This document shows positions 1-9,836 of a stretch of 64,000 nucleotides of DNA, piece by piece; the first letter of the stretch is position 1; the number at the start of each line of letters is the position of its first letter. Location of the stretch: contig NZ_CP053564.1 in the NCBI RefSeq assembly GCF_013155125.1, positions 4,905,501 to 4,969,500 on the forward strand, given 5' to 3'. Source of the DNA: Pseudonocardia broussonetiae. Lineage in GTDB: Bacteria; Actinomycetota; Actinomycetes; Mycobacteriales; Pseudonocardiaceae. The notes below the pieces were generated by a model, which worked only from the letters and a program-made list of their open reading frames with translations, was not told the origin of the DNA and searched no databases. Position numbers and translations under genes: made by a program.

Positions 1-749
1 AGACCTCCATGGACGAGGCGCGGCGGCTCGGCGCGATGATGCTGTTCGGCGAGAAGTACGGCGACCGCGTGCGCGTCGTCGACATGGGGGAGTACTCCCG
101 CGAGCTGTGCGGCGGCACGCACGTCGGGCGCACCGGCGAGATCGGCATGGTCAAGGTGCTGTCGGAGGCCTCGATCGGCTCCGGGGTGCGCCGCGTCGAC
201 GCGCTCGTCGGGCTCGACGCCTTCCGCTTCCTCTCGCGCGAGCACCTGCTGGTCTCGAACCTCGCCGAGCAGCTCAAGGCCCGGCCCGAGGACATCCCGG
301 AGCGCATCAACTCCCTGGTGGAGCGCCTGCGCACCGCCGAGCGCGACCTCGACAAGGTCCGCGCCGACGCCGTGCTGTCGTCGGCGGGCGCGCTCGCCGA
401 GGGCGCCGAGGACGTCGGAGGGGTCGCGCTCGTGGCCGTCGCCGCGCCCGACGGCGTCGGCGGCAACGACCTGCGCGCACTGGCCGCCGACGTGCGGGGC
501 CGGCTGGGCTCGCGCCCGGGCGTCGTCGCGCTGTTCTCCTCCGACGGGGAGAAGGTGGCCTTCGTCGTCGCGACGACGGCGGCCGCGCGCGACGCGGGGC
601 TCGCCGCCGGGAAGCTGATCCCGGCCTTCGCGGGCGCCGTGGGCGGGCGGGGCGGCGGCAAGCCGGACCTCGCGCAGGGCGGGGGCACCGACCCGTCCGG
701 CGTCCCGGCCGCGGTCGACGCGCTGCGGGCGCACCTGCGTGCCCGCTGA
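1..749 (+). CDS. alaS: Alanyl-tRNA synthetase, C-terminal part (5' end outside window)
   Basis: This is the C-terminal end of alanyl-tRNA synthetase, which charges tRNA-Ala and edits mischarged Ser and Gly. The frame is open from nt 3 and the start lies outside the window. The visible part begins in the editing (SAD) domain, with the zinc-ligand motif CGGTH at nt 108-122 followed by VGRTGEIG. A helical linker follows, then the DHHA1 C-terminal domain with the glycine-rich stretch GGRGGGKPDLAQGGG near the end, as is usual for the family. The downstream ruvX start overlaps the last codons by 11 bp, so the two are probably co-transcribed and coupled. The alaS-ruvX-mltG order is standard in actinobacteria. 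Confidence 0.97.
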   Translation, partial: TSMDEARRLGAMMLFGEKYGDRVRVVDMGEYSRELCGGTHVGRTGEIGMVKVLSEASIGSGVRRVDALVGLDAFRFLSREHLLVSNLAEQLKARPEDIPERINSLVERLRTAERDLDKVRADAVLSSAGALAEGAEDVGGVALVAVAAPDGVGGNDLRALAADVRGRLGSRPGVVALFSSDGEKVAFVVATTAAARDAGLAAGKLIPAFAGAVGGRGGGKPDLAQGGGTDPSGVPAAVDALRAHLRAR

Positions 750-1209
750 GCAGGTGGGCGCTGAGCAGGTGCCCGCTGACCGGCCGTCGCGGCGCGGGCG
801 GCGGATCGGCATCGACGTCGGCTCGGTCCGGGTCGGCGTCGCGCTGTCGGACCCGGACGGGCTGATCGCGACGCCCCTGGTCACCGTGCCGCGCGACGTC
901 GCGGGCGGCACCGACGTCGTCGCGGTGGCCGCGCTGGTGGCCGAGCACGAGGCCGTCGGCGTGGTCGTCGGGCTGCCGCGCACGCTCGCCGGGCGCGAGG
1001 GCCCGGCCGCGGAGGCGGCGCGGGTGTTCGTCGCCGCGCTGGAGCCGGCGCTGACGGTGCCGGTCGAGCTGTCCGACGAGCGCCTGACCACGGTCGTCGC
1101 CACCCGCCAGCTCCGCGAGAGCGGGCGCAAGGGGCGGAAGCAGCGGGCGGTCGTCGACCAGGTCGCGGCCGTCGGCATCCTGCAGGGCTGGCTGGACAGC
1201 CATCGCTGA
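739..1209 (+). CDS. ruvX: Putative pre-16S rRNA nuclease / Holliday junction resolvase-like YqgF
   Basis: RNase H-fold protein of the YqgF/RuvX family, 156 aa, the usual length. It is involved in 16S rRNA 5' processing and possibly junction resolution. The N-terminal motif IGIDVGSVRVGVALSD carries the first catalytic Asp and the conserved Arg; GLPRTLAGREG and the C-terminal SDERLTT segment carry the other family signatures. The GTG start at 739 lies inside the end of alaS (11-bp overlap), which implies translational coupling. The first 20 residues before RRIGIDVG are variable and could be trimmed, but no better start is visible. Confidence 0.93.
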   Translation: MPAEQVGAEQVPADRPSRRGRRIGIDVGSVRVGVALSDPDGLIATPLVTVPRDVAGGTDVVAVAALVAEHEAVGVVVGLPRTLAGREGPAAEAARVFVAALEPALTVPVELSDERLTTVVATRQLRESGRKGRKQRAVVDQVAAVGILQGWLDSHR

Positions 1210-1292
1210 AGAACGGACACCCGGGCACGAACCGGGCGACCCGGACGGGTCGGCGTCCGAACCCCCTCCCAGCGCCGATCGTGCGCGATCGT

Positions 1293-1298
1293 TACCCT
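1293..1298 (+). promoter_or_regulatory. -10 hexamer TACCCT, near-leaderless promoter of mltG
   Basis: TACCCT ends 8 nt before the GTG start of mltG. With a typical 6-8 nt gap from -10 to the start of transcription, the mRNA would begin at or next to the start codon. No Shine-Dalgarno sequence is visible. Confidence 0.45.
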
Positions 1299-1306
1299 CC
1301 GGCCCT

Positions 1307-2665
1307 GTGGACATCGACGGCCCGACGACGCGGTTGCGCAGTGTCACCGAATCGGGTGGCGACCACCGATCCGGGGGAGTCCCGGATGGGGGAAGCGACG
1401 CCGAGACCGCGCCGATCCGCGTCGTGCGGGCCGCGCCGGTCCGCCACGAGCCCACGGCCGCGTCGGCCGGCTCCGACTCCGTCCCCGGTTCCGACGACGA
1501 CGCCCCGCGCGCCCGGCGCCGGGCCGCTCCGGCCCGTCGGTCGCCGGGGCGGGGGCAGCGCCGCGGGGTCCTGCTGCTGGCCGTCGCCGTCCTGCTGGCC
1601 GGCGTGCTGGGCGGCGCCTACTACCTGTTCCGGTCGCTGACCGCGGCGCCCGACTTCGAGGGCGCGGGGGAGGGCGACGTCGTCGTGCAGGTCGCCGACG
1701 GCGACTCCACCGCCGCCATCGGCCGCACGCTGGAGAGCAGCGGGGTCGTCGCGAGCGTGGCGGCGTTCCTCGAGGCGGCCCGGCAGGACGACCGCATCCT
1801 CGGCGTGCAGCCCGGCTCGTACCAGATGCGGGCGCGGATGTCGGCCGCCGCGGCGGTGGAGCGCCTGCTCGACCCGGAGGCCCGCGTCGGGCAGCTGGAG
1901 ATCCGCGGCGGCGTGCAGCTCGACGACACCAGCGCCCCCGACGGCACCGTCGCGCCCGGCGTGCTCAGCCTCGTCTCGCGCGCCAGCTGCGCCCGGCTCG
2001 ACGGCGCGGAGTCCTGCGTGTCGGTCGACGAGCTGCGCGCGGCGATGGCCGAGACCGACCCGGCCGAGCTCGGGGTGCCCTCGTGGGCCCTGGACGCGGT
2101 GGCCGCGGCCGACCCGGTGCGCCGGCTGGAGGGCCTGCTCGTGCCCGGCGTCTACGAGGTGGAGCCCGGGCGCTCGGCCGTCGAGGTGCTGCAGGCGCTG
2201 CTGGCCACGTCCACGGCGCAGCTGGAGGCGAGCGGCATCGTCTCCGGCGCCGCGGCGATGGGCTCCTCGCCCTACGAGGTGCTGGTGATCTCCTCGCTGG
2301 TGGAGAAGGAGGGCATCACGCCGGACATGCCCAAGGTCGCGCGCGTGGTCTACAACCGCCTCGGCGCCGGGCAGCGCCTGGAGCTCGACTCCACCGTCAA
2401 CTACCCGCTCGACCTGCAGGCCTTGCGCACCACGGCCGAGGACCGCGCCGCGCCCGGCCCGTACAACAGCTACGCCACCGCCGGACTGCCGCCGACGCCG
2501 ATCGCCGCGCCCGGCCGGGAGGCCATCGCCGCCGCGCTCGCCCCGGAGCCGGGGCCGTGGTTCTTCTTCGTGCGCTGCCAGACCGACGGCACCTCGTGCT
2601 TCGCGGAGACGTTCGCCGAGCACACCGCGAACGTCGCGCTGGCGCGGGAGAACGGCGCGTTCTAG
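1307..2665 (+). CDS. mltG: Endolytic murein transglycosylase MltG
   Basis: Inner-membrane lytic transglycosylase (YceG family) that cuts nascent peptidoglycan glycan strands and terminates their elongation; 452 aa. The order is a charged, disordered cytoplasmic segment (1-85), one membrane helix (about 87-108), a LysM-like region, and the YceG catalytic domain. The catalytic Glu lies in SLVEKEG (about residue 333), followed by RVVYNRL and the C-terminal segments YNSYATAGLPP and FAEHTANV typical of the family. It sits 97 bp after ruvX. In related actinobacteria aroE normally follows; here a convergent minus-strand gene does. The GTG start at 1307 is supported by the -10 element just upstream. 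Confidence 0.93.
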   Translation: MDIDGPTTRLRSVTESGGDHRSGGVPDGGSDAETAPIRVVRAAPVRHEPTAASAGSDSVPGSDDDAPRARRRAAPARRSPGRGQRRGVLLLAVAVLLAGVLGGAYYLFRSLTAAPDFEGAGEGDVVVQVADGDSTAAIGRTLESSGVVASVAAFLEAARQDDRILGVQPGSYQMRARMSAAAAVERLLDPEARVGQLEIRGGVQLDDTSAPDGTVAPGVLSLVSRASCARLDGAESCVSVDELRAAMAETDPAELGVPSWALDAVAAADPVRRLEGLLVPGVYEVEPGRSAVEVLQALLATSTAQLEASGIVSGAAAMGSSPYEVLVISSLVEKEGITPDMPKVARVVYNRLGAGQRLELDSTVNYPLDLQALRTTAEDRAAPGPYNSYATAGLPPTPIAAPGREAIAAALAPEPGPWFFFVRCQTDGTSCFAETFAEHTANVALARENGAF

Positions 2666-2703
2666 GAGCTCGCTCCTCGGACGCCGCCCTCCCTCGCCCT
2701 CAC

Positions 2704-2722
2704 GGCGGCCGTCACGGCCGCC
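2704..2722. terminator. Hairpin between mltG and the converging minus-strand gene
   Basis: A perfect 9-bp inverted repeat (GGCGGCCGT / ACGGCCGCC) with a 1-nt centre. It lies between the converging genes and overlaps the stop codon of the minus-strand gene. There is no U-tract, as is common in high-GC actinobacteria. It could serve both strands. Confidence 0.45.
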
Positions 2723-3569
2723 CGAAGAAGCCCGAAGGCGGCACCGGGGACGGGACGGCCGCGCGGTCGGACGGTGCGGTGCTCGCCATCGCGCGCACCC
2801 TCGCGTCGTCGAGGACGCGGGCCGGGAACGGGTCGGCCGCGGCCGCGCGGACCAGGCCGTCGAGGGGGAGCTCGCGGTCGGAACCGACGAGCACGACGTT
2901 GCCGAAGCGCCGCCCGTCGAGCACCGCCGGGGCGACGAGGGCCGCGAGGTGCGCGAACACGCCGGCCGCCGCCGCGAACTGCGTGCGCGCGAACGCCAGG
3001 CCCTCCCCGTCGGCGACGTTGGCCACGTAGGTGCCGCCCGGGGCCAGCACGCGCGCGGCGTCGGCGACGAACTCCGTGCTCGTCAGGTGGGCCGGGGTGC
3101 GGGCGCCGGCGAACACGTCGAGCACCAGCAGGTCGACCGACGCCGCGGCGGCCCGGGCCAGCGCGGCGCGGGCGTCGCCGACGACGACGTCGAGGTCGAG
3201 CCCGTCGGCGGGCAGCCACGTCGACACCAGGTCGACCAGCCCGCCGTCGATCTCGACGACCCGCTGCCGCGAGCCGGGCCGGGTGACCGCGACGTAGCGC
3301 GGCAGCGTCCACGCGCCACCGCCCAGGTGCAGCGCGCGCAGCGGCGACCCGGGGTCGGCGACGAGGTCGACGACGTGGGCCGTGCGGCGCACGTACTCGA
3401 ACTCCAGGTGCGTCGGATCGTCGAGGTCGACGTGCGACTGCGCCGTGCCGTCGACGAGCAGCGTCCAGGCCTGCGACCGGTCCGGATCGCCGAGCAGCTC
3501 CGCGACGCCGTGGTCGACCTCGGCGCGGACCGAGGCGCGGGCCGTGCGCCCGCCGCGCGCGGGCCTCAG
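2712..3569 (-). CDS. Spermidine synthase-like SAM-dependent enzyme (start codon unusual)
   Basis: Rossmann-fold aminopropyltransferase/methyltransferase of the spermidine synthase (SpeE-like) family, about 285 aa. Visible motifs are LEFEYVRR near the N-terminus, the nucleotide-binding loop LHLGGGAW, the acidic ribose-binding VVEIDGG, VVVGDAR, and the family Asp in LLVLDVFAGARTP. No membrane segment is seen, so it is the soluble form. The true polyamine substrate is not certain, because actinobacterial members of this group are mostly uncharacterised. No ATG, GTG or TTG lies in frame between the upstream gene's stop and the conserved N-terminus. The only placed start is CTG at 3569-3567, overlapping the upstream TGA as CTGA. 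The next GTG (in EYVRR) would delete conserved residues. The coordinates assume the CTG start. Confidence 0.7.
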   Translation of the reverse strand: MRPARGGRTARASVRAEVDHGVAELLGDPDRSQAWTLLVDGTAQSHVDLDDPTHLEFEYVRRTAHVVDLVADPGSPLRALHLGGGAWTLPRYVAVTRPGSRQRVVEIDGGLVDLVSTWLPADGLDLDVVVGDARAALARAAAASVDLLVLDVFAGARTPAHLTSTEFVADAARVLAPGGTYVANVADGEGLAFARTQFAAAAGVFAHLAALVAPAVLDGRRFGNVVLVGSDRELPLDGLVRAAAADPFPARVLDDARVRAMASTAPSDRAAVPSPVPPSGFFGRP

Positions 3570-3994
3570 AGTCCGGCCCAGCCGTAGACGTGGTCGACGG
3601 TGGCGCTGAGCAGCACGCGGCCGTCGGCGACCATCGCGGTGCGGTACTCGTCCCAGTCGGGGTGCTCGCCGCGCAGGTCGCGGTAGAGGTCGACGAGCGC
3701 CTCGACGGTGGCGTCGTGCGGGTCGGCGGCCACCGGCGTCAGCTCGGCGGTGGCCTCGGCGACCGCGTAGCCACCCAGGTCGGGGCGCGTGACCTGGTAG
3801 GACAGGCGCGGGTCGCGGCGGAGGTTGCGGGTCTTGGCGCGGTCGTCGGTGACCGAGATCCGCAGCCGGCGGGTGCCGGGGTCGAACGCGTGGGAGACCA
3901 CCGACGACTGCGGACGCCCGTCGCGCTTGAGCGTGATCAGCGTGCCGCCCCCGATCTCGGTGAACAGGGCGAGCAGCTGCGGGTCCAGGGCCAT
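3566..3994 (-). CDS. PPOX-class F420-dependent flavin/deazaflavin oxidoreductase
   Basis: Small split-barrel protein, 142 aa, of the pyridoxamine 5'-phosphate oxidase-like, F420-dependent class (TIGR03618 type). Diagnostic features are the start FTEIGGGTLITLKRDGRPQSS, VSHAFD, the ISVTDDRAKTRNLRRDPR cofactor-contact block and the Tyr/Trp-rich end VYGWAGL. It probably reduces or binds a quinone- or tetrapyrrole-like substrate with F420H2; the substrate is unknown. The ATG at 3994 is preceded by GGAG with 5-nt spacing. The stop overlaps the proposed CTG start of the next gene, so the two are probably co-translated. Confidence 0.85.
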   Translation of the reverse strand: MALDPQLLALFTEIGGGTLITLKRDGRPQSSVVSHAFDPGTRRLRISVTDDRAKTRNLRRDPRLSYQVTRPDLGGYAVAEATAELTPVAADPHDATVEALVDLYRDLRGEHPDWDEYRTAMVADGRVLLSATVDHVYGWAGL

Positions 3995-4458
3995 GGGTGC
4001 TCCGGTCGGACGGTGATCGATGTGTCCGTTCCGGAGTACCACACCGGACCGCCGCGGGGCGGTGGTCGGGCGGGTGACGGGCGGGGTTGTCCACATCGGC
4101 GTTCGTCCGTCCACAGGAATCGGGAGCCTCTCGACCGGGGCGTGGTGGGGCGGGAGGGTCGGGGGGCGTCAGGGGGTGGGTCCGGTGGTGCGACTCGGGC
4201 TCGGCCGGGGCGTGAGCGATCGGGGGGCGACGGGCTTCGGCCGGGTGGGGACCGGCGTCGGGCCGGGGAGGAGACGGGCGTTGAGCGTGCGGTGCGACGG
4301 GCCTCGGGGCGGGAGGCGGGAGGCGGGAGGCGGGAGGCCGCAGGGCGCGGTGCGCGGGTGGGGGCGTGCTGCGGCTGTGGCGGGGGACGGCGCGGAAGGG
4401 GCAGCGGCGGGGCCTACGGGTTCGTGGGTGGTGGCGAGGAGCGGCTGAGGCGGAGGGC
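3995..4458. other. Gene-free, strongly G-rich stretch
   Basis: No reading frame here looks like a protein on either strand. The plus strand is very G-rich: seven G runs of 3-6 lie at 4137-4180, a strong G-quadruplex-type pattern, and a heptamer repeat lies at 4309-4336. One perfect actinobacterial DnaA-box match (TTGTCCACA) is at 4087-4095. The promoter for the F420/PPOX gene should lie at the left edge and that of the prepilin peptidase at the right edge. Confidence 0.6.
4309..4336 (+). repeat. Tandem heptamer GCGGGAG x4
   Basis: Four perfect head-to-tail copies of GCGGGAG. This is a simple repeat likely to vary by replication slippage. Confidence 0.9.
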
Positions 4459-5154
4459 GTGGTGGAGGTGGTGACGGTCGTGGCGGGAGTGCTCGGAGGC
4501 GTGCTCGGCGCGGGCGCCGGGGCGGTGGCCCGGGTGCTGCTCGGCCGGTTGCGGCGCGGGGCGCGGGTGCGGGCGCCGGCGTGCGAGGTCGCCGTCGCGG
4601 TGGCCTGGGCCGGTGTCGGCGCGGGGTGGGCGGCCGGGAGGTGGACCGGCACCTGGGCGGTGCTGCTGCTCGCGCTGTCCTGGTTCGCCGTGGCGGCGGG
4701 GGTGGTGGACCTGCGGCACCGCAGGCTGCCCGACGCGCTGACCCTTCCCGCCGTGCCCGTGGCGCTGCTGCTGGTGGCCCCGCTGGGCGTGGCGGCGCTC
4801 GGGCGGGCCGCGGCCGGAGCGGCGCTGGCGTGCGGGGTGCACGCCGCGGTGCACCTGGCGTCGCCGCGCTCGCTCGGGGCGGGGGACGTCAAGCTGGCCG
4901 CCTCGCTGGGGGCGGTGCTCGCCGCGGTGTCGTGGGCGGGGCTGCCGTCGGCGGCGGTGCTGGCGTCGCTGCTGACCGTCGTCACGGCGGTCCTGTCCCG
5001 GGCGGTCCCGTCCCCGGCGGTCCTCGCCCCGGCGGTCGGAACGGTCGCGGTGCCGGGTCCGCCGCCCGGTCGCCTGCGGGCGCCGGTGCCGCACGGTCCG
5101 TCGATGCTGCTGGCCACCCTGGTGGTGGTCGCCGCCGGGGCGGTGGGGTGGTGA
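4459..5154 (+). CDS. A24-type prepilin peptidase (TadV/PilD-like membrane aspartyl protease)
   Basis: Integral membrane aspartyl protease of the A24 prepilin peptidase family, 231 aa, with about six predicted helices. The two catalytic Asp motifs are visible: DLRHRRLPD early in the domain and the hallmark GAGDVKLAASLG (GxGD). It lacks the N-terminal cysteine-rich methylase domain, like the short archaeal/Tad type. It would cleave the leader of type IV/Flp pilins at the membrane, although no pilin gene is in the window. The GTG at 4459 follows a GGAGGG ribosome site; GTG 4462 is an alternative. The C-terminal third is Pro/Val-rich and variable. It sits just upstream of aroC, as in many actinobacteria. 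Confidence 0.85.
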   Translation: MVEVVTVVAGVLGGVLGAGAGAVARVLLGRLRRGARVRAPACEVAVAVAWAGVGAGWAAGRWTGTWAVLLLALSWFAVAAGVVDLRHRRLPDALTLPAVPVALLLVAPLGVAALGRAAAGAALACGVHAAVHLASPRSLGAGDVKLAASLGAVLAAVSWAGLPSAAVLASLLTVVTAVLSRAVPSPAVLAPAVGTVAVPGPPPGRLRAPVPHGPSMLLATLVVVAAGAVGW

Positions 5155-5186
5155 GGTGGGGGCCTGCCTGGTGAGAGGATGGTGAC

Positions 5187-6359
5187 GTGCTGCGTTGGAT
5201 CACTGCCGGGGAGTCCCACGGTCCTGCGCTGGTCGCCGTGCTGGAGGGCATGGTCGCCGGTGTCGGGATCACGACCAAGGAGCTGGCTGCGGAGCTCGAG
5301 CGCCGCAAGCTCGGCCACGGGCGCAGCCCGCGCATGGCGTTCGAGGCCGACGAGCTCGAGGTGATCGGCGGCCTGCGGCACGGCCTGACCCAGGGCGGCC
5401 CGGTGGCGGTCCGGATCGCCAACACCGAGTGGCCCAAGTGGGAGACCGTCATGGCGGCCGACCCGGTCGATCCCGAGCTCATCGCCGGGCGCGCCCGCAA
5501 CGCCCCGCTCACCCGGCCGCGTCCCGGCCACGCCGACCTCGCCGGCATGACCAAGTTCGGCTTCGACGACGCCCGCCCGGTCCTGGAGCGGGCGAGCGCC
5601 CGCGAGACGGCGGCGAAGGTCGTGATGGGCACCGTGGCCAAGGCGTTCCTCGCCCAGGCGCTCGGGGTGGCCGTCGTGTCGCACGTCGTCGCCATCGGTG
5701 CCGTCGACGCCCCCGACGGCGACCCGGTGCCCGGCCCGGGTGACCTGGAGCGGGTCGACGCCAGCCCGGTCCGCGCGCTCTCCCCGGAGACCTCGGCGCG
5801 GATGATGGCCGAGATCGACGCCGCCCACGAGGACGCCGACACCCTCGGTGGCGTCATCGAGGTCATCGCCTACGGCATGCCGGTGGGGGTGGGCTCCTAC
5901 GTCCAGTCCGACCGCCGCCTCGACGGCCGCCTCGCCGGCGCGCTGATGAGCATCCAGGCGATGAAGGGCGTCGAGATCGGCGACGGCTTCCGCACCGCGC
6001 ACCGCCGCGGCAGCGCCGCGCACGACGAGATGATCCCCGGCGACCCGGTGAAGCGGCTGTCCAACCGCGCCGGTGGCATCGAGGGCGGCATGACCAACGG
6101 CGAGCCGGTGCGGGTGCGCGTGGCGATGAAGCCGATCTCCACCGTGCCCCGGGCGCTGCGCACGATCGACACCGCCACCGGCGAGGAGGCCACCGCGATC
6201 CACCAGCGCTCCGACGCCTGCGCCGTGCCCCGCGCCGGGGTGGTGGCCGAGTCGATGGTGGCGCTGGTGCTGGCCGACGCCGTGCTGGAGAAGTTCGGCG
6301 GCGACTCCCTGGCCGAGACCCGCCGCAACGTCGAGGCCTACCGGTCCGCGAGCGCCTGA
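5187..6359 (+). CDS. aroC: Chorismate synthase
   Basis: Last enzyme of the shikimate pathway: an FMN-dependent anti-1,4-elimination of phosphate from EPSP giving chorismate. It is 390 aa, the normal length. Family signatures seen are the N-terminus [23 protein letters not shown], the FMN/EPSP-binding [24 protein letters not shown], and the C-terminal [15 protein letters not shown]. The GTG start at 5187 matches the family N-terminus exactly. It heads the aroC-aroK-aroB-aroQ set, but a 940-bp gap separates it from aroK, so aroK has its own promoter. Confidence 0.98.
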   Translation: MLRWITAGESHGPALVAVLEGMVAGVGITTKELAAELERRKLGHGRSPRMAFEADELEVIGGLRHGLTQGGPVAVRIANTEWPKWETVMAADPVDPELIAGRARNAPLTRPRPGHADLAGMTKFGFDDARPVLERASARETAAKVVMGTVAKAFLAQALGVAVVSHVVAIGAVDAPDGDPVPGPGDLERVDASPVRALSPETSARMMAEIDAAHEDADTLGGVIEVIAYGMPVGVGSYVQSDRRLDGRLAGALMSIQAMKGVEIGDGFRTAHRRGSAAHDEMIPGDPVKRLSNRAGGIEGGMTNGEPVRVRVAMKPISTVPRALRTIDTATGEEATAIHQRSDACAVPRAGVVAESMVALVLADAVLEKFGGDSLAETRRNVEAYRSASA

Positions 6360-6704
6360 CCCCGCCGTCTGGCGCCGACCGCAGCCGGTCCGGGGCCCGA
6401 CCGCCGTTCCCGCGCGCGTTCTGGTTTCCCGCGCGCCTTTCGCGCTCCCGCGCGGCCCCGGCGGCGCGCGGGAGCCTGGAACGTGCGCGGGACCCGGGAA
6501 GGCGCGGGACGGGGTGCGCGTGGGACTCGGCGGCGGAGAAGGGATGCGCTCGTCTCGCCCTCGCGGGTGCGCAGCCGCGACCCGCACGGAAACTACCAAC
6601 TCGTGGGCTCGCGCACGTCCGCGGAGGCGAACCGCGCACCCACCGGCCCCCGCGCACCTCCCGCCGTGCGCGAACCGCCACGAGGTGTGCAGTTCAGCAC
6701 ATGG

Positions 6705-6960
6705 TCAGCTCGGGCGGCCCGTGGCCTTCCGGACCGCCGCACGGAAGGTCGCGGCCCGGCTGCCGGAGGGCGGGGCGGAGGCGGGCGACGAGGGGGTGGG
6801 GTCGGCGGCGCGCACGTGCTCGTCGTCGAACGCCTCGAACGGCGTGCCCGAGCCCGCCCCGTCGCGCTCGCGGAGCTGGGGCTCGAGGTGGGTCTGGCCG
6901 TCGCGCCTCGGGAGCGGGAGCTGCTCGCGGCGCGGGGGGAGCCGGTGGTCCGGCCCGTCG
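6705..6960 (-). pseudogene. Possible remnant of an unidentified gene (C-terminal end only)
   Basis: I do not recognise this. On the minus strand, from about 6960 down to a TGA at 6705, the codons have almost only G/C in third position while first and second positions are mixed, as in real genes here. The peptide includes PFEAFDDEHVRAADPTP and ends in FRAAVRKATGRPS. Upstream in the same frame the peptide becomes Arg/Pro-rich and loses coding character, so this may be a 5'-deleted gene. The opposite strand in the same triplet register has some A/T third positions and looks worse. The evidence is composition only. Confidence 0.3.
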
Positions 6961-7286
6961 GCGCTCACGAGGCGGTCCGGGGGCGCGGGACCGGGCCCGG
7001 GGAGGCCGCGCGCCGGGGCGCAGGAACACGGGTGTGCCGGGCGGGGGTGCGGGGCTCGCTCGCGTGGCGGGCCACCGGGACGCGGGGGATGCCGCGCTCG
7101 CCGTCGTTCACGCCGCTTCTCCGATCGTGCGATCACCCCGCGCAACGGGGCCGGACTCGTCACCGTGCGCCGCACCGGTGCGCCCGCAGGCTATCGCGCC
7201 ACCGGGTCGGGTGATCCACGCGGGCCCGGGCCGGACGCGGACGGTCACCGGCCGGTGCGGCCGGGCGCGCGCCCCCACGCGGTCAC

Positions 7287-7292
7287 TACCCT
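7287..7292 (+). promoter_or_regulatory. -10 hexamer TACCCT, leaderless promoter of aroK
   Basis: TACCCT ends 7 nt before the ATG of aroK, so the predicted transcript begins at the A of the ATG. There is no Shine-Dalgarno sequence upstream of the start. Confidence 0.5.
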
Positions 7293-7299
7293 CGGACGG

Positions 7300-7932
7300 A
7301 TGACCGCCCCCCTCCGCCCGGTGCTGGTGCTCGTCGGGCCGCCCGGCGCCGGCAAGTCGACCGTCGGCAAGGTGCTGGCCCGACGCCTCGGCGTCGGCTT
7401 CACCGACGTGGACACGCTGATCGTCGAGCGGGCCGGGAAGCCGATCGCGGACATGTTCCTGCAGGACGGGGAGGCCGCGTTCCGCGCGCTGGAGCGCGAG
7501 GTCGTCGCCGAGGCGCTGACGGGCGTCGACGGCGTGCTCGCCCTGGGCGGCGGTTCCGTGCTCGCCGAGGAGACGCGGGTAGCGCTGCGCGGGCACCGGG
7601 TCGTGCACCTCACGGTCTCCCTCGCCGACGGGCTGCGCCGCACCGGGATGTCGTCGGCGCGCCCGCTGCTCGCCGGGGTCAACCCGCGGGCCACGTTCAA
7701 GGCGCTGCTCGACGCCCGCGCGCCGCTCTACCGGGAGGTCGCGACGGTGGAGATCGACACGGCGCGCCGCAGCGCCAACCAGGTCGCGCGCGCGGTGCTG
7801 CTGGCGCTGGGCGAGATCCCGGCGGACGCCCCCGAGTCGCCCGCCGACCCCTCGGACCCCCTCGACGTCCCGACCCCCCACGAGAGCACCCTGCTCCCGA
7901 ACCCCGCGCTCCCCGACACCGCCCGGAGCTGA
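7300..7932 (+). CDS. aroK: Shikimate kinase
   Basis: Phosphorylates shikimate at the 3-OH using ATP. 210 aa, longer than the usual about 170 because of a disordered Pro/Ser/Asp-rich C-terminal tail of about 40 residues after LLALGEIP. The Walker A motif [12 protein letters not shown] is at residues 12-23; the shikimate-binding [12 protein letters not shown] and FRALEREVV, the GGGSV loop and the lid RPLL with the downstream REVA segment are all present. The ATG at 7300 is placed by the family N-terminus and by the -10 hexamer 7 nt upstream. It is followed after 57 bp by aroB, which has its own leaderless promoter motif. Confidence 0.96.
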   Translation: MTAPLRPVLVLVGPPGAGKSTVGKVLARRLGVGFTDVDTLIVERAGKPIADMFLQDGEAAFRALEREVVAEALTGVDGVLALGGGSVLAEETRVALRGHRVVHLTVSLADGLRRTGMSSARPLLAGVNPRATFKALLDARAPLYREVATVEIDTARRSANQVARAVLLALGEIPADAPESPADPSDPLDVPTPHESTLLPNPALPDTARS

Positions 7933-7977
7933 CGGGGCCCGGAACCGACAGGGCCCGGGACCGAGAGGCGCCCGCAC

Positions 7978-9491
<1,514 letters not shown>

Positions 9492-9574
9492 GGCCGGAGC
9501 GGCCCGACAGAGCCGGGACGGCCGCGACGGCGCCGGAGCGAGCCCCGGCACCGCCGGCACCGCCGGCACGGGCG

Positions 9575-9796
9575 TCAGTAGCGCGGGTCGCGCTCCGGCG
9601 GGTAGACGTCGGCGCGCGGTGCCACCACCGGGCGCGCCCGGCGGGCCATCGCGAGGCTGGCGACCAGGCCGATGACCCCGACGACGGCCAGGATCCAGCC
9701 GATGAGATCGAGGTCGATCCCGTCGACGTCGATGTTCACGGCCAGCGCCAGGATCAGGCCGATCGCGATCAGGGCGATGCTCGATCCGATTCTCAT
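9575..9796 (-). CDS. Small two-helix membrane protein (DUF6458-like)
   Basis: 73-aa protein with two hydrophobic helices (about 5-22 and 31-50) and a short basic, Pro-rich cytoplasmic tail ending PPERDPRY. The IGSSIALIAIGLILALAVN start and the ILAVVGVIGLVASL second helix match the small actinobacterial DUF6458 group as I recall it. The function is unknown. It is divergent from pepQ, and the two starts are 47 bp apart with overlapping promoter hexamers on the two strands. Confidence 0.75.
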   Translation of the reverse strand: MRIGSSIALIAIGLILALAVNIDVDGIDLDLIGWILAVVGVIGLVASLAMARRARPVVAPRADVYPPERDPRY

Positions 9797-9828
9797 GGCG
9801 CTCTGTACCCGCTCGGCCCCGTCACCAA

Positions 9829-9836
9829 CCTAGGCT
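9829..9836. promoter_or_regulatory. Overlapping divergent -10 hexamers (pepQ on +, small membrane protein on -)
   Basis: The plus strand reads TAGGCT at 9831-9836, ending 7 nt before the pepQ GTG, so pepQ looks leaderless. The minus strand reads TAGGTT at 9834-9829, which would give the membrane-protein gene a 5' leader of about 26 nt. The shared CCTAGG core means only one polymerase can occupy the site at a time. Confidence 0.45.

Larger units (their letters stand above)
6360..7299. other. 940-bp gap between aroC and aroK
   Basis: In most actinobacteria aroC and aroK are adjacent or nearly so. Here they are 940 bp apart. The first 340 bp are rich in CGCG/GCGC and look non-coding on both strands. 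The central part (about 6705-6960) has a coding-like pattern on the minus strand (see the remnant entry). The last 100 bp carry the aroK promoter. Confidence 0.6.

Noticed and set aside
2712..6599. A very long minus-strand open frame continuing upstream of the spermidine-synthase-like gene
   Set aside because: Beyond 3569 it runs antisense through the F420/PPOX, prepilin peptidase and aroC genes and is low-complexity Arg/Pro/Thr. It is open only because of the high G+C content.
6483..7214. Plus-strand frame in the aroC-aroK gap as a gene
   Set aside because: Peptide is mostly Gly/Arg; third positions show A/T in the only protein-like part, where the opposite strand fits coding statistics better.
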